This document shows positions 5,808 to 6,762 of a stretch of DNA of 6,762 bases, piece after piece. The translations under genes and the position numbers were made by a program. The notes under the pieces were generated by a model. The model had not been told where the DNA came from, searched no databases, and saw nothing but the letters and a program-made list of their open reading frames with translations. Within the stretch, counting starts at the first letter, position 1; the number at the start of each line of letters is the position of its first letter. Origin of the DNA: Chryseobacterium gleum (GTDB taxonomy: Bacteria > Bacteroidota > Bacteroidia > Flavobacteriales_D > Sanyastnellaceae); assembly GCA_945897395.1 (NCBI GenBank), contig CAMDFE010000082.1, positions 1 to 6,762 of the forward strand, in the 5' to 3' direction.

Positions 5808-6762
5808 ACTGATTTAATTCAGGGTATCTATCTAAAAGGTCGTCTCGTTTTTTCTTTGAAGCGAGCATAGACCAGGAGAATCTCTTCTTGCCATCTTCAA
5901 AACGTCTGCCATCATCTTTCACGGCAGTTAGAATAGTTAGGAATTCAGCGTCAGAGCTGATAACAGTGAGTATATTTAATTTGTACTCGAACAGGTACCA
6001 AGTAGCGCCATCAATTTCCAAATACAAACGGAAAATATCACCGCTCCTGCGTTTTTCAATTTCAATGAGTCCTTTGGTGTACTTGAAAATTTGTTTCTTG
6101 CCCATGCTGGCAATTCCTAATGGCCCGGAAGTAGAGAATGTCTCCAATTCCTCGTTCCACAACCACTTCAAATCTCCGAAGTAGAAGAATTGCTGAAGCT
6201 CTTCAGGAAGCCTTTTCAGCGAGCCGTCTAAAGCCATGTCGGCTATAATCTTATCGGATTTCTCAGTTCCTAAGAACTCGACTAAACTTTTTTCAAATTG
6301 AGTTTTGGTCAAATCGATGGGGTCTAAATTTGCAGCATTGATGAATTTTTCTGACAAATGTTTTTGTGCGCCCTCATCGAACGGGAAGTTCAACAACGTT
6401 GTGCTTTGCGCATTCAATGTTGAGTCGTTCGATTGAAAATGAACCGTTCCAACAGACTTCATGGTCATCATTCCATAATCTACATTGAAGTCCATAACAC
6501 CATCTCCAGTTAACACGCAAGTAGTAGTATTCAACCCCAGTAATTGCCCAGGTAATTTCGGTTGACGAATCTTTTCCTTCGATCCAATGTAGTAGGTCTT
6601 TTTGCCTTTGTCGAAATACAAATAACCTGTTGATTCAATAAGTCCGTGGTCTTTCTTGTTTGGTTTCGCACTCAAGAATCCGGGATATATTTTCATGGGT
6701 GGTTCGTCCTTCACAATAACACCGACCCCCAATTTAGACATGGTCATATCGCGCAAGGTGCT
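5806..6762 (-). CDS. Uncharacterised protein, C-terminal part (5' end outside window)
   Basis: The frame is open from the right edge to a TAA at 5806-5808, giving 318 visible residues. The first candidate start inside the window would be a TTG at 6756-6754, but the frame continues upstream of it with no stop, so this is most likely the C-terminal portion of a longer protein. I do not recognise a catalytic motif. The first 110 or so visible residues alternate short hydrophobic, aromatic and Gly-rich strands (STGYLYFDKGKKTYYIGSKE, LTGDGVMDFNVDYGMM), suggesting a beta-rich domain. A helical, charged middle follows (TQFEKSLVEFLGTEKSDK, RLPEELQQFF). The C-terminus has further strands (FRLYLEIDGATWYLFEYKL) and a basic end. 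No membrane segment is seen in this part. The protein converges on enolase and shares its terminator. It may be one of the large conserved hypothetical proteins of Bacteroidota; that is an impression, not a search result. Confidence 0.8.
   Translation of the reverse strand, partial: STLRDMTMSKLGVGVIVKDEPPMKIYPGFLSAKPNKKDHGLIESTGYLYFDKGKKTYYIGSKEKIRQPKLPGQLLGLNTTTCVLTGDGVMDFNVDYGMMTMKSVGTVHFQSNDSTLNAQSTTLLNFPFDEGAQKHLSEKFINAANLDPIDLTKTQFEKSLVEFLGTEKSDKIIADMALDGSLKRLPEELQQFFYFGDLKWLWNEELETFSTSGPLGIASMGKKQIFKYTKGLIEIEKRRSGDIFRLYLEIDGATWYLFEYKLNILTVISSDAEFLTILTAVKDDGRRFEDGKKRFSWSMLASKKKRDDLLDRYPELNQ

Noticed and set aside
6754..6756. TTG as the start codon of the right-edge gene
   Set aside because: The frame stays open to the edge of the window, and TTG here reads better as an internal Leu; a real start probably lies outside.
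1..6762. A defence, mobile or otherwise new multi-gene system
   Set aside because: Apart from the right-edge fragment, every gene has a recognisable housekeeping or metabolic family. I found no transposase, integrase, toxin-antitoxin pair, direct-repeat array, tRNA boundary or obvious change in composition.

Overview
The window looks like an ordinary chromosomal segment of a Bacteroidota bacterium, probably of the Flavobacteriales type. No start codon I examined has a Shine-Dalgarno sequence in front of it. The enolase gene is preceded by a TAnnTTTG box, the -7 element of Bacteroidota promoters. The gene families also fit that phylum. This placement is inference; no rRNA or other taxonomic marker is present.

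Layout, left to right. (1) The 3' end of an FKBP-type peptidyl-prolyl isomerase gene on the + strand. (2) Directly abutting it, stop codon against stop codon, a tight three-gene minus-strand run spanning 224-3362. In transcription order it is comB (2-phosphosulfolactate phosphatase), a secreted zinc-dependent phospholipase C / S1-P1 nuclease family protein, and a class 3-like aldehyde dehydrogenase, with gaps of only 10 and 9 bases. (3) A 93-base divergent intergenic region. (4) rluF (23S rRNA pseudouridine synthase) and eno (enolase) on the + strand, 70 bases apart; eno probably has its own promoter. (5) A strong hairpin terminator shared by two convergent genes. (6) The C-terminal part of a large, unrecognised minus-strand protein that runs off the right edge.

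The genes do not form one obvious pathway. eno (glycolysis) and rluF (rRNA modification) are housekeeping functions. The minus-strand run is close-packed enough to be an operon, but its shared purpose is unclear; a sulfolactate/sulfonate or lipid-related link between comB, the phospholipase-like protein and the aldehyde dehydrogenase is speculative. Coding density is very high and no gene-free stretch exceeds 300 bases. I saw no tRNA or rRNA genes, CRISPR arrays, insertion sequences, attachment sites or defence-type modules. I found no convincing new biological system here; the points most worth a second look are the operon and the unrecognised protein at the right edge.
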